DNA of 50,248 nt from Pseudomonadota bacterium (lineage in GTDB: Bacteria > Desulfobacterota > SM23-61), in NCBI GenBank assembly GCA_018819135.1, contig JAHJQK010000215.1, positions 1-50,248 on the forward strand, in the 5' to 3' direction. Below, one piece after another: positions 15,995 to 24,774 of the stretch. A model generated the notes under the pieces. The model was not told where the DNA came from. It searched no databases and saw only the letters and a list, made by a program, of their open reading frames with translations. The position numbers and the translations under genes are program-made. Position 1 is the stretch's first letter. Each line of letters starts with the position of its first letter.

Positions 15995-17133
15995 AGCGCC
16001 ACCCTCCCAGCCATATCCACCCCGGCTGCCACTATGGGATGCCAGTCCTTGAAAATTGCTTTGTAGCCCCGCGACTCGATGGCCTGTTTCACCGCGGGTA
16101 CATCCCTCTGGTCCGATATCTCGAATTGTCCGGTCTCAGCCTCTCGATGGGATCGACCTCCCACCTGGGTGCATGACCCGGCTGACATTTTGGTCACGCC
16201 CAGTGGTATTAGATGATCACGAAAACCAGACCGTTCCCGCGTAGAGATGGTGATTCCTACACGGGGCAGGAAGATTCGCATGGCCAACATGATCTGCACA
16301 AACTCTCGGTTCCTTACCTCATGCTGAGGCTGAAAAGTGCCTTCGTGGGGACGCAAGCGCGGCAGAGAAACACTCACCTCGACTTCGGGATAAAGATGCT
16401 GAAGGTAGTCGGCGTGAAGACCGGTCAGGAAGGCATCAAGGCGCCAATCGGCCAGACCTAATAACGCACCAATGTTCACCGAACGAATGCCAGCATCGCA
16501 AGCCCGCTCCGGCGCCTCAAGCCGATAGCGATAGTCCCGTTTTGGACCCCTCGGATGCACGGCAGCATAGAGAGCACGATCATAGGTCTCTTGGTAGAGG
16601 GTGAGGCCGTCTACCCCTGACCCCACCAACTGGGTGTACTCGTCAATTTCCAGTGGATACACCTCTGCGGAAATAGAGAGGAAGTAGGGCCGCAGCACCT
16701 CCACGCATTGTCTAATATACTCGACCGAGCTCATTTTGCGCGACTCGCCGGTGAGGATGAGGATGTGGCGCAAGCCGGAAACACGGATGAGACGTGCCTC
16801 CGCGGCGACCTCTTCCAAGGTCAGACGGTCACGCCGGATGCGGTTTTGCGCGGCGAATCCGCAGTAGAGGCAGAAGTTTGTGCAGTAGTTAGCAAGATAG
16901 AGTGGTGTGTAGAGAAGGATCACCCTGCCAAAGTGCTGCACGGTAAGGGCATGTGCCCGCTGGGCCATAGGCTCGAGGTAGCGCTCGGCAACCGGGGAGA
17001 GAAGGATAAGAAAGTCGTCGGAGGTAAGGTTGGAGCTGGCCAGGACACGCTCGACATCCTCAGGCAGAACTCGGGCAAGGTCTTGGGTGAGCGAATATTT
17101 TTCAAAAGCTAGTTGTCGGTTGTAGAAAGTCAT
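15991..17133 (-). CDS. thiH: 2-iminoacetate synthase (tyrosine lyase)
   Basis: 380 residues. The radical-SAM motif is C84-x3-C88-x2-C91 ([11 protein letters not shown]). [10 protein letters not shown] at the start and the C-terminal [10 protein letters not shown] region fit ThiH. The enzyme cleaves tyrosine with SAM to dehydroglycine for thiazole formation and is the anaerobic alternative to ThiO, consistent with an oxygen-free lifestyle. It overlaps thiG by four bases (ATGA) and thiE by four bases. No thiF gene is visible, so ThiS adenylylation must be encoded elsewhere. Confidence 0.93.
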   Translation of the reverse strand: MTFYNRQLAFEKYSLTQDLARVLPEDVERVLASSNLTSDDFLILLSPVAERYLEPMAQRAHALTVQHFGRVILLYTPLYLANYCTNFCLYCGFAAQNRIRRDRLTLEEVAAEARLIRVSGLRHILILTGESRKMSSVEYIRQCVEVLRPYFLSISAEVYPLEIDEYTQLVGSGVDGLTLYQETYDRALYAAVHPRGPKRDYRYRLEAPERACDAGIRSVNIGALLGLADWRLDAFLTGLHADYLQHLYPEVEVSVSLPRLRPHEGTFQPQHEVRNREFVQIMLAMRIFLPRVGITISTRERSGFRDHLIPLGVTKMSAGSCTQVGGRSHREAETGQFEISDQRDVPAVKQAIESRGYKAIFKDWHPIVAAGVDMAGRVAL

Positions 17134-17921
17134 GATCCTCTATCCTCCTCTGTATCATGCAGGAAGCCCGTTAAGGGAGAGGACGCCAACGCGTAAGCCC
17201 GAACAGGCCCGAGGCCGGCATTGTAACCTCCGCGCCCCGCCTCGACGGCCAAGGCAAAAGCACGCGCCATGGCTACCGGGTCGCGAGCTGTCGCAATGGC
17301 CGTATTTACCAGGACGGCAGAACATCCCATCTCCATCGCTTCCGCAGCCTCCGAGGGGGTGCCGAGCCCGGCATCTACAATTACCGGCAATTCGATCTCC
17401 TCAATCAGTATGCGCACCAATTCCTTCGTCCTGAGACCCCGGTTGCTGCCAATGGGTGATCCCAGCGGCATAACAGCCGCCGCACCTGCCCGAACCAGCT
17501 TCTTGGCCGCTATCAGGTCTGGGGACATGTAAGGCAGCACCACGAATTCCTCAGCGGCCAGGATCTCCGTTGCCTTGATCGTCTCGTAGTTGTCAGGCAA
17601 CAGGTACTTGTGATCCGTGACCACTTCGATCTTGATCCAGTCGCCGCAACCGGCGGCGCGAGCCAAGCGGGCGATGCGCACCGCCTCCTCTGCATTCCGG
17701 GCACCTGAGGTGTTGGTCATAAGGATGACCCCCGGGGGCAGATATTTCACCATGTTCTCCTGCGGAGTATCGAAATCCATGCGCCGCAATGCCACCGTGA
17801 CCACCTGCGCTCCGCTGGCGCGAATGACTTCGGGGATAAGATCGTAGGAGGTAAATTTCCCTGTGCCGAGGAAGAGCCGGCAGGATAGGTCACGTCCCCC
17901 AATCCGCAAAACATCATTCAT
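17130..17921 (-). CDS. thiG: Thiazole synthase
   Basis: 263 residues, normal for ThiG. The Schiff-base lysine is in [11 protein letters not shown], preceded by [19 protein letters not shown] and followed by [22 protein letters not shown] and [11 protein letters not shown], all in family order. It uses ThiS-thiocarboxylate, 1-deoxyxylulose 5-phosphate and dehydroglycine to make the thiazole phosphate. It lies 15 bases after thiS and overlaps thiH. GGAG-type purines precede the ATG at 17921. Confidence 0.95.
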   Translation of the reverse strand: MNDVLRIGGRDLSCRLFLGTGKFTSYDLIPEVIRASGAQVVTVALRRMDFDTPQENMVKYLPPGVILMTNTSGARNAEEAVRIARLARAAGCGDWIKIEVVTDHKYLLPDNYETIKATEILAAEEFVVLPYMSPDLIAAKKLVRAGAAAVMPLGSPIGSNRGLRTKELVRILIEEIELPVIVDAGLGTPSEAAEAMEMGCSAVLVNTAIATARDPVAMARAFALAVEAGRGGYNAGLGPVRAYALASSPLTGFLHDTEEDRGS

Positions 17922-17936
17922 GGTTTGAGTCTCCTT

Positions 17937-18137
17937 TCAGCCGCCGGCCATAATTTGAATGACCTCCACCCGGTCATTTTCTTTGAGAGTGATGTTAGGC
18001 CACTCTTCGCGGCGGGTCCAACTGAGATTGTGCTCCACAGCCACCATAGCCTCAACGATGCCTCTAGAATGCAGAAACTCGACGATAGACATCTCGCGGT
18101 CGAGGCAGATTTCCTTACCGTTGACAATCAACCTCAT
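17937..18137 (-). CDS. thiS: Sulfur carrier protein ThiS
   Basis: 66 residues with the ubiquitin-like beta-grasp pattern (MRLIVNGKEI...) and the essential C-terminal Gly-Gly (QIMAGG). It carries sulfur as a thiocarboxylate to ThiG. GAAGGAGGCAAT stands just before the ATG at 18137. It is the first gene of the operon behind the TPP riboswitch. Confidence 0.93.
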   Translation of the reverse strand: MRLIVNGKEICLDREMSIVEFLHSRGIVEAMVAVEHNLSWTRREEWPNITLKENDRVEVIQIMAGG

Positions 18138-18339
18138 ATTGCCTCCTTCGGTATCAGGGCCTAAACAGTCAAGCCAGGGGATAGTGCGGGATCACTGCCA
18201 TTCGGCAAACACATCAAGTTAAAGTGTCTTCCGGCAATAGACACCGATACAGGTGGAGTAAAGGAAGGAGATGATGAGGTTGGGTCAAAAAGAGGCTGCG
18301 GTGTATTAAACCAGAAGCATGCGAACCATCAGAGTGACT

Positions 18340-18428
18340 CTCCCTACGCTGGTATTACCCAGAATCAGGTTCAAAGGGTCTACGAGCCACGCCCGCACTC
18401 TCAGCCCCTACCTGGAGCTCCCCTGCAA
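18340..18428 (-). promoter_or_regulatory. TPP riboswitch (THI element)
   Basis: On the minus strand GCAGGGGAGCTC leads into GGGGCTGAGAGTGCGGG (CUGAGA pyrimidine-sensing core). ACCCTTTGAACCTGATTCTG and GGTAATACCAGCGTAGGGA follow, the pyrophosphate-sensing arm. It sits about 200 nt before thiS. Whether it acts on transcription or translation cannot be decided from the sequence. Confidence 0.95.
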
Positions 18429-18438
18429 ACCAGTTTAT

Positions 18439-18467
18439 ATTTTAGAAATTAAAAAGGAGAATGTCAA
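18439..18467 (-). promoter_or_regulatory. Sigma-70 promoter of the thiamine operon
   Basis: On the minus strand TTGACA (18462-18467), 17 bases, TAAAAT (18439-18444). The start point would be near 18432, directly at the 5' edge of the riboswitch. Confidence 0.75.
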
Positions 18468-18596
18468 GTGGCACACTGCCAGGAAATTGCCTCCCCAATT
18501 GCCCACATTTTCCGGCCAAAATTGATGATTTCCATTTCAAGTATTGTATTCTGAAGGAAAGTCCAAAAACAAGACTTCAGGAAGCAGTTATTAGAA

Positions 18597-18630
18597 AACC
18601 CCACCTCTCTTTTGAGAAATAGGATTTCAT
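18597..18630 (-). repeat. Second copy of the CCCCACCTCTCTTTTGAGAAA hairpin
   Basis: The core ACCTCTCTTTTGAGAAAT and the flanking AAACCCC and ATCTCC match 14738-14777. One arm is mutated (ATAGGATTT instead of ATGGGGTTT), so the stem is weaker here. Confidence 0.5.
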
Positions 18631-18779
18631 TATCTCCAGGGCCATATGACACCCGCTGGATTAAAAGGATGAAGGACTGGTTAGAAGAAAACCCCCGCGT
18701 CCGGGAGAGGGCAGGGTTGAATTATGTCATCAATGTTGATAGAGTGACTAAAGGATAAAGTTTAAACCGCTAAGCGCTT

Positions 18780-18803
18780 AACGCTCTGCGCATAGCGTTT
18801 TTA
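18780..18803 (+). terminator. Small hairpin with T tract upstream of the helicase gene
   Basis: AACGCT (18780-18785) and AGCGTT (18794-18799) are separated by 8 nt and followed by TTTT. It ends eight bases before the helicase ATG. It could be a terminator for upstream transcription or a leader attenuator. Confidence 0.4.
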
Positions 18804-18810
18804 ATTCTAT

Positions 18811-21768
18811 ATGATCAAGTTCATAAAAAATTTAGAGCGGCACCGGTTTTACAAGCCGCAGATAGTCTACCACCAGGCGATCCCTTCCCAAGGGGGACGA
18901 TGGGCAAGGCTGGAAAGGGCGTTACCTCCTTTATTGACCCAGGCCCTGGCGGAGCTGAATATTAACTCCCTCTTCTCCCACCAGGCCGCCGCCATCCAAA
19001 AAGTGCGGGAGGGGAAGAATGTAGTCATTGCCACGCCAACGGCCAGCGGCAAGACCCTGGCGTACACCCTGCCGGTGCTCGAGTCTCTTCTCCAAATCCC
19101 AGACTCAAAAGCCCTGTACCTCTTCCCCTTGAAAGCGCTGGAGCAAGACCAATTGAAGGCCCTGGAGGAATTTATTTCCCCGATCAAAGGCCGGATCAAA
19201 TTTCAGGCCGTGATCTATGATGGAGATACGTCGAGTTATCGGCGGAGGAAGATTCGCGAATCCATTCCCACGATTTTGATCACCAATCCGGACATGGTCC
19301 ATCTCAGCCTGCTCCCGTTTCATACCCAATGGGAGGAACTCTTCCGCAACCTGCGGTATGTGATCATCGACGAGCTCCACACTTACAAAGGGATTTTCGG
19401 CTCGCATTTAGCGCAAATTATCCGCCGGCTGGAACGGATATGCAACTTCTATGGATCAAGGCCCCAGTTCGTCGCTTGTTCGGCAACCATTGCCAACGCC
19501 AAGGGATTTGCTGAGAAGCTAATGGGGCTTCCTTTCGAAGCTGTCGAAGAAAGCGGTGCACCCCGTGCCGGGAGAAATTTCCTTTTTCTGAATCCTACGG
19601 TGAGCCCCTATACCTTAGCCGTTAAGCTTTTCCTGGACTGCCTCGATCGTGGCTTTCGTACTTTGGTCTTTACCCAGGCCCGCAAGATAACGGAACTTTT
19701 GCACACCTGGGTTTTAAAGGATCGCCCGGACTTAAAAACGCGGGTAAGCTCCTATCGCGCCGGGTTCCTTCCGGAAGAACGCCGGGAGATCGAATGCAAA
19801 CTGGTGTCCGGCGAACTTTTAGGGGTCATCTCCACCAGTGCCTTGGAGTTGGGAATTGACATTGGAGGTTTGGATGTTTGTATCCTGGTAGGCTATCCCG
19901 GTACGGTCGCAGCCACCTGGCAGCGGGGTGGCCGGGTAGGAAGAACAGATCGGGAGTCTCTCATTGCCTTAATCGCCCAGCCCGACGCTCTGGACCAGTA
20001 TTTCATGCGCCACCCGCAAGATTTTTTCAGCCGGGGGTTTGAGAGCGCGATCGTGGATCCGGACAATTCCGTAATTGTTTCCAAACACTTAGTCTGTGCC
20101 AGTGCTGAGATACCGCTGCGAATGGAGGAAGATATTTTCCCCCTGCAAAAATACGAACCCTTTCTGGATCAACTGGTTGCCGAAGGGGAACTTCTCCGCA
20201 GCGCCTCGGGACGGGAATGGTTTTCCCACCGGATTCATCCCCACCGGATGGTGGACATTCGTTCCGCGGGAGAAGGTTATACCATCTTCGAAGAAGGGAC
20301 GAAGCGATTGGTCGGGAAGGTCAGTGTGCCGAGGGTTTACAGCGAATGTCACCCGGGAGCGATCTACCTGCATAAAGCCGACCCGTATCTGGTCACTCAT
20401 CTGGACCAGGGGAAGAGGGAAGTCTGGGTCAAACAGGTGGAGGTGGATTATTATACCCGCGCGCTATCGGAGAAAGAGACCGAGATCCTCTCGGTGGCTC
20501 AAACTCAGAATATCGCCCGGTTTACAGCCTGTTTCGGCAGGTTAAAGGTCACCGAGAGGGTTAGGGGTTTTGAGAAGCGGCGCATCTTCGGCCAGGACCT
20601 TCTCAGCGTCCATGACTTAGAGATGCCTTCCCACGTCTTTGAGACCATGGGATTATGGATGATCCTTCCGGAAAAGATCTCCCAGCAAGTGAAAGAGGCA
20701 GGCATGCATTTTATGGGCGGAATCCACGCCGTTGAACATGCCTCCATCGCCCTTTTCCCGCTTTTTGCTCTCTGCGATCGGAATGACGTGGGAGGAATTT
20801 GTTACCCGGTACATCCCCAGTTGGAAAAACCAGCGATTTTCATCTACGATGGTTACCCCGGAGGGGTGGGACTGGCGGAGTATGGTTATGGGATGCTCGC
20901 AGAACTCCTGGAAAAGACCCTTTCTTTGATCCGTGATTGTAACTGCTTGGACGGCTGCCCATCTTGCGTCCACTCTCCCAAGTGCGGATCGGGAAACAAA
21001 CCCTTGGACAAGCGTGCTGCGGAATTCATCCTGAAGCAGTTATTGGGGGAAGAGGAAATTGAAGCCAAAATAGCGGATAGAGCCCGGACGCGGCCTTTAA
21101 CGCTCCCGGCTGATGTTTTCCTTGAAGGGGATTCTGAACTTGCCGAGCCCGAGGCAATGCCCCGACTGCAAGATCCCCTTTGGCTCAAGGAAGAAATTTC
21201 CCGCCGCCGTATTCTTTTTCTGGACCTGGAAACCCAGAGGAGTGCCGAAGAAGTCGGCGGCTGGCAGAACAAACACCTGATGCGTTTGGCTGTGGCCGTA
21301 ATTTATGATTCAAGGGAAGATTCTTTTGATATATTCAAAGAAGATCGTGTCCATGACCTGATCGCCAAACTGAAGACCGCGGACCTGGTTGTCGGGTTTA
21401 ACATCGCTGATTTTGATTACCATGTCCTGAAAGGTTACTCTCCTTTCCGCTTTTCGGAACTCAAGACTTTTGACATCCTGCAAGAAATTTCCAGGCAATT
21501 AGGGTATCGTCTTTCCCTCAACCACCTGGCCCACAAGACTCTAAAGATGGAAAAATCGGCCGATGGCTTACAGTCATTGCAGTGGTTTAAAGAAGGGAAG
21601 ATCGAAGAAGTGATTGCCTATTGCCAAAAGGACGTAGAGATCACCCGGGACCTCTTTCTCTTTGGCCTGGCCAATGGTCACCTGCTCTTCGAGACCAAAT
21701 CCGGCCGGCTCGTTCGCCTGCCTGTGGATTGGAATTTGTTGAAAATCCTTTCCCAGAATAGGGTGTAG
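18811..21768 (+). CDS. Fused MrfA-like DEAD/DEAH helicase and MrfB-like DEDDy exonuclease
   Basis: 985 residues. The helicase core has motif I ATPTASGKT (K81), DELH at 187-190, SAT (CSATIANA) and motif VI (QRGGRVGR). A C-terminal MZB/DUF1998 region holds a cysteine cluster C710, C712, C716, C719 and C725 (CNCLDGCPSC...KCGSG). After about residue 795 an RNase H-like exonuclease domain follows: D805/E807 (FLDLET), D867/D869 (GFNIADFDY) and Y937-x3-D941 (YCQKDVE), which is the DEDDy set. In Bacillus, MrfA (YprA) and MrfB (YprB) are separate partners in mitomycin-adduct repair; here both are in one chain. The gene has no partner and follows a small hairpin. A role in DNA crosslink or bulky-lesion repair is inferred from the family. 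Confidence 0.88.
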   Translation: MIKFIKNLERHRFYKPQIVYHQAIPSQGGRWARLERALPPLLTQALAELNINSLFSHQAAAIQKVREGKNVVIATPTASGKTLAYTLPVLESLLQIPDSKALYLFPLKALEQDQLKALEEFISPIKGRIKFQAVIYDGDTSSYRRRKIRESIPTILITNPDMVHLSLLPFHTQWEELFRNLRYVIIDELHTYKGIFGSHLAQIIRRLERICNFYGSRPQFVACSATIANAKGFAEKLMGLPFEAVEESGAPRAGRNFLFLNPTVSPYTLAVKLFLDCLDRGFRTLVFTQARKITELLHTWVLKDRPDLKTRVSSYRAGFLPEERREIECKLVSGELLGVISTSALELGIDIGGLDVCILVGYPGTVAATWQRGGRVGRTDRESLIALIAQPDALDQYFMRHPQDFFSRGFESAIVDPDNSVIVSKHLVCASAEIPLRMEEDIFPLQKYEPFLDQLVAEGELLRSASGREWFSHRIHPHRMVDIRSAGEGYTIFEEGTKRLVGKVSVPRVYSECHPGAIYLHKADPYLVTHLDQGKREVWVKQVEVDYYTRALSEKETEILSVAQTQNIARFTACFGRLKVTERVRGFEKRRIFGQDLLSVHDLEMPSHVFETMGLWMILPEKISQQVKEAGMHFMGGIHAVEHASIALFPLFALCDRNDVGGICYPVHPQLEKPAIFIYDGYPGGVGLAEYGYGMLAELLEKTLSLIRDCNCLDGCPSCVHSPKCGSGNKPLDKRAAEFILKQLLGEEEIEAKIADRARTRPLTLPADVFLEGDSELAEPEAMPRLQDPLWLKEEISRRRILFLDLETQRSAEEVGGWQNKHLMRLAVAVIYDSREDSFDIFKEDRVHDLIAKLKTADLVVGFNIADFDYHVLKGYSPFRFSELKTFDILQEISRQLGYRLSLNHLAHKTLKMEKSADGLQSLQWFKEGKIEEVIAYCQKDVEITRDLFLFGLANGHLLFETKSGRLVRLPVDWNLLKILSQNRV

Positions 21769-21846
21769 GGTGTTGGGTGTAGGGTGGAAGGTGGAAGGTG
21801 CTCTGGCCTTTAGCCTTTGACCTTGAACCTTATACCCTATACCTCT

Positions 21847-22266
21847 TTAGCACACTCGGCAGAGGAGGATAGGTACGGTGGCCGTATTAATAATCTTGTT
21901 GGCCACACTTCCCAGGACGAACTGGGTGAGCCCGGTGCGTCCGTGAGTGGACATGGCGATAAGGTCGAAGTTGCGGTCCCGGGCATGATCGACAATTTCC
22001 TGGGCATCGTGGCCATAACGGACCACTGAATTTACGTTGACCCCCACGCTTTTCAAATTGGCTTCCACTTTCGCCAGGTATTCTTCCGCCTCGCGGACGA
22101 CATTCACCTGATGCTGAATAGGATCCATCCCTGGGAAGGTGTGCGCCAGTGCTACCCGTAAAAGGGTGACTTCTGCCCCGTGAATCTTGGCCAACCATTC
22201 TACGCGGGGCAGAATTCCTTCGGCCAGCTTGGAACCATCTAAGGGGACTAAAATTTTTTTAAACAT
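21847..22266 (-). CDS. Universal stress protein UspA family
   Basis: 139 residues from the ATG at 22266, which has AAAGGAGG upstream; a TTG three bases earlier is unlikely. MFKKILVPLDGSKLAEGIL at the start and the nucleotide-binding motif STHGRTGLTQFVLGSVANKI (G-2x-G-9x-GS) at the end are family signatures, so it should bind ATP. It is a single cytoplasmic domain, located between the convergent helicase gene and a CoA-transferase relic. The physiological trigger is not visible. Confidence 0.9.
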   Translation of the reverse strand: MFKKILVPLDGSKLAEGILPRVEWLAKIHGAEVTLLRVALAHTFPGMDPIQHQVNVVREAEEYLAKVEANLKSVGVNVNSVVRYGHDAQEIVDHARDRNFDLIAMSTHGRTGLTQFVLGSVANKIINTATVPILLCRVC

Positions 22267-22379
22267 CAACGGCCTCCTTTCAGCAGCTTAAATACCCAAA
22301 ACCAAACCCCCATTGGCAATCCCCAAATCATATCGCGAGAAACCAACCGCAACCCGTAACCTGAAATCGGAAAAATGAA

Positions 22380-22741
22380 TTAGATGACTTTCTCTTCCCG
22401 CAACCGATCAATTTTCCTTTGGTCGTAGCCTAAAACGTCCTTGAGAACTTCTGCGGTGTGTTCTCCCAATGAGGGTGGAGAAATCCGGTATTGAACGGGA
22501 GTTGGGGAGAGTTTCATGGGAGATCCGACGACTTTGTACTTGCCAGTCACCGCATGTTCCATTTCCACCACCATCTCCCGGGCCAGAATTTGCGGGTCGG
22601 CGAGTACCCGGTCGATGGTGTTGATGGGACCGCAGGGGATCTCAGCCGCAGCAAGGAGCCTGAGCCATTCCTCAGAATCTTTTTCGAGGAAAATTTTCTG
22701 AAGAAAAGAAACCAACTCTTTCCGGTTGGCCACGCGCGCCT
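22380..22741 (-). pseudogene. CaiB/BaiF-type CoA-transferase, C-terminal fragment
   Basis: About 120 residues. ANRKELVSFLQKIF, EIPCGPINTIDRVLADPQIL and GEHTAEVLKDVLGY are the C-terminal blocks of class III CoA-transferases (about 400 residues when complete). The catalytic aspartate and the N-terminal Rossmann part are missing. Homology stops around 22741, exactly where the dispersed repeat 22742-22866 begins. The 3' end is normal. An acyl-CoA dehydrogenase gene follows upstream on the same strand, so this was probably once an operon for acyl-CoA use. Confidence 0.75.
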
Positions 22742-22866
22742 TAAATTTAATAGGACGCAGATGTACGCAGATAACAACGGAGCATTATTTTATTTTTAGT
22801 TTTTCCTGATCATCTGGGTTTACCCTGTTAGATAGTAAACATCTAACAGGGTGAATCCGTGTCCCA
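22742..22866 (-). repeat. Dispersed repeat, inverted relative of 8222-8312
   Basis: On the minus strand it reads GGGACACGGATTCACCCTGT at one end and CTGCGTCCTATTAAATTTAA at the other. An inner palindrome TACCCTGTTAGAT...ATCTAACAGGGT (22822-22853) is also found around 46742-46835. The element abuts the break point of the CoA-transferase fragment. Confidence 0.5.
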
Positions 22867-22938
22867 AGATGTTTGAGGATTTACCTTTGATTCTTTTCAC
22901 CCGGACTTCCTCCGGGCTGGGAGCACCTCTGATTTCTT

Positions 22939-24096
22939 TTAACGATTGGCCTTGCGAATCCCCAATTGATCTAAGGCGATGATGGTCTTCTGGATGTTGG
23001 CCGTTCCTTCGACAATGGCAATGGATTTGGCGTCCCGGTAATAACGGGCTACAGGATACTCCGTGGAGTATCCATAAGCACTGAGAATCCTCATGGCAAA
23101 ATCTGCGGCTTTCCCGGCCACTTCACCGGCAAAATATTTGGCCATGGAAGTTTCCAGTACATTGTTCAAAGACCCCTCATCTTTCTGGACAGCCGCGCGG
23201 TATACCAGAAAACGGGCAGCTTCCAGCTCGGTGGCCATGATGGCTATCATATCTTGATTCATTTGAAACTGACCAATCTGTTGCCCGAATTGCACGCGCT
23301 CATTACAATACTTGACCGACGCGTCGAGGCAGGCCTGGGCAATCCCCAACCCTCCGGCGGCACAGGAAAGGCGGGTCTGGTTCAGGGATCCAAAGACATG
23401 CTTTACACCATCCCCCAGTGAGCCCAGCAGAGCATCCTTAGGGACTTTGACGTCCTCGAGGATAATTTCTCCCGTGGGCGCGGAGTGCAAACCCAGCTTA
23501 TCCAAAGGGCGAGTCGTGATCCCGGGAAGGTGCATGTCCAACAAAAATGTGGAGAGGCCTTTGCTCTTGGCCGCCGGGTCATGGTAAGCGTAAAGGATAC
23601 AGAGATCGGCCACCTGGGCGTTGGAAATCCAGGTCTTCGCTCCATTGAGCAAAAAGTAATCTCCCTTCGGGATTGCCGTGGTCTTCAGGGACATGACATC
23701 CGAGCCGGCGTTGGGTTCGGTGATGCCGAAGCAGCTGATATGTTCCGTGAAGACCAGGGGAGGAATATATTTTTTCTTTTGCTCTTCCGTGCCATACCGC
23801 AGGATGGAAAAGGCCGGGCCAAAGGTTTGCATATTAAAAGTAACCCGCAAAGAAGCGCTGGCCCGGGCGACCTCTTCCGTAATGATCGTCCCGGCCAAAA
23901 AACCCATTCCATTTCCTCCATATTCTTCGGGAATGAGCGTCCCGTAAAAACCCAAGTCAGCCATTTTCTTGATAACTTCCCGGGGGAAATAATGTTCCGA
24001 GTCCCATTTGTCCGCAAAGGGAGCGATTTCCTTTTCGGCAAAATCCCGGGCCGTCTCCCGAATGGCCTGTAATTCTTCGCTCAATTTGAAATCCAT
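22939..24096 (-). CDS. Acyl-CoA dehydrogenase
   Basis: 385 residues, full length. The motifs are CFGITEPNAGSDVMSLKT (flavin/substrate binding), KTWISNA, RVQFGQQIGQFQ and the C-terminal AIVEGTANIQK, in which the glutamate matches the catalytic base of MCAD-type enzymes. It oxidises acyl-CoA to enoyl-CoA with FAD and passes electrons to ETF. The absence of extra residues seen in isovaleryl enzymes leaves short-chain or glutaryl-CoA-type substrates as options; this cannot be decided here. GGAGG-type purines precede the ATG. The biotin carrier gene lies 35 bases upstream on the same strand, so the two are probably co-transcribed. Confidence 0.92.
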   Translation of the reverse strand: MDFKLSEELQAIRETARDFAEKEIAPFADKWDSEHYFPREVIKKMADLGFYGTLIPEEYGGNGMGFLAGTIITEEVARASASLRVTFNMQTFGPAFSILRYGTEEQKKKYIPPLVFTEHISCFGITEPNAGSDVMSLKTTAIPKGDYFLLNGAKTWISNAQVADLCILYAYHDPAAKSKGLSTFLLDMHLPGITTRPLDKLGLHSAPTGEIILEDVKVPKDALLGSLGDGVKHVFGSLNQTRLSCAAGGLGIAQACLDASVKYCNERVQFGQQIGQFQMNQDMIAIMATELEAARFLVYRAAVQKDEGSLNNVLETSMAKYFAGEVAGKAADFAMRILSAYGYSTEYPVARYYRDAKSIAIVEGTANIQKTIIALDQLGIRKANR

Positions 24097-24130
24097 TTTT
24101 CCCTTCCTCCTTGTGAGCCAGCTTGCTATT

Positions 24131-24346
24131 CTATTCGATAATCATCATGACCATATCGGTTTCACAAGTCTGGCCGACGGAGACCCGAATTTCCTTCACC
24201 ACACCGGATATCGGGGCCACGATGGGCATCTCCATTTTCATGGCCTCCATAACGGCCACCTCGTCATCTTCTTGTACCCGGTCGCCTACTTTTACTTTAA
24301 TGTCTACGATCTTTCCCACCATGGGGGCTGTTACATTTTGAGCCAT
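24131..24346 (-). CDS. Biotin/lipoyl carrier protein (stand-alone biotin carboxyl carrier)
   Basis: 71 residues from the ATG at 24346, preceded by AAAGGAGACTTTTCT. The frame extends upstream to 24529, but that part lacks domain character. MAQNVTAPMVGKIVDIKVKV and the biotinylation motif EAMKME (K37) show one complete biotinyl domain. Small free carriers of this type serve decarboxylase or carboxylase complexes (glutaconyl-, methylmalonyl- or acyl-CoA). No carboxyltransferase or biotin carboxylase gene is in the window. Neighbours are an acyl-CoA dehydrogenase and a CoA-transferase relic, which fits acyl-CoA metabolism. Confidence 0.88.
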   Translation of the reverse strand: MAQNVTAPMVGKIVDIKVKVGDRVQEDDEVAVMEAMKMEMPIVAPISGVVKEIRVSVGQTCETDMVMMIIE

Positions 24347-24774
24347 AGAAAAGTCTCCTTTCTTTTTCCTTCTTATGATTTTATCAAGAATGTCTTTCGG
24401 TTGACATTCTAACCAAAAACTGCTATGGCCAGCAAAGAAATCTTGGGTTTTACTTATTCCCCTTAATACTTCACGATTTCTTTCCGGCAAGGACAGGTTT
24501 TTTAGCCGCAAGATGAGAGAACTATTCACCTATACCCCATGAGTATTATTTTGTCAACCTCTATGAGAGGCGCAAGGCGCAAGGTGTAAGGCCATAGGCG
24601 ATAGGCTATTGGCAAAAGGGAAAAGGTAGTACCCATAGCCTATCGCTTTAGGTCTCGACGGTTTCTTTTTTATTGACTTTTGCCCCATGGGCTATTTATA
24701 GTTGATCGAGCAAGGCTTAGAAGATTTGACTCCAGCTGTAAATCATACTCAATTCCAAACGAACTGCATCGGCA
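24347..24774. other. Gene-free stretch with a 12-bp inverted repeat
   Basis: GCGATAGGCTAT (24598-24609) and ATAGCCTATCGC (24635-24646) form a perfect inverted repeat with a 25-nt loop inside a repetitive GGCGCAAGG tract. TTGACT (24673-24678) with TTATAG 17 bases later is a weak promoter candidate for the transporter gene. Confidence 0.45.

Larger units (their letters stand above)
18138..18810. other. Regulatory region of the thiamine operon and remnants upstream of the helicase gene
   Basis: It contains the riboswitch and promoter (18340-18467), a copy of the 14738-14773 hairpin (18597-18638), and a short plus-strand reading stretch at about 18642-18759 (DTRWIKRMKDWLEENPRV-like, ending in TAA) that looks like the 3' tail of a lost gene. 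The hairpin at 18780-18803 lies just before the helicase start. Confidence 0.5.

Noticed and set aside
15296-17921. Plus-strand frames opposite the thiamine genes
   Set aside because: All are shadows of the GC-rich thiE, thiH and thiG genes.
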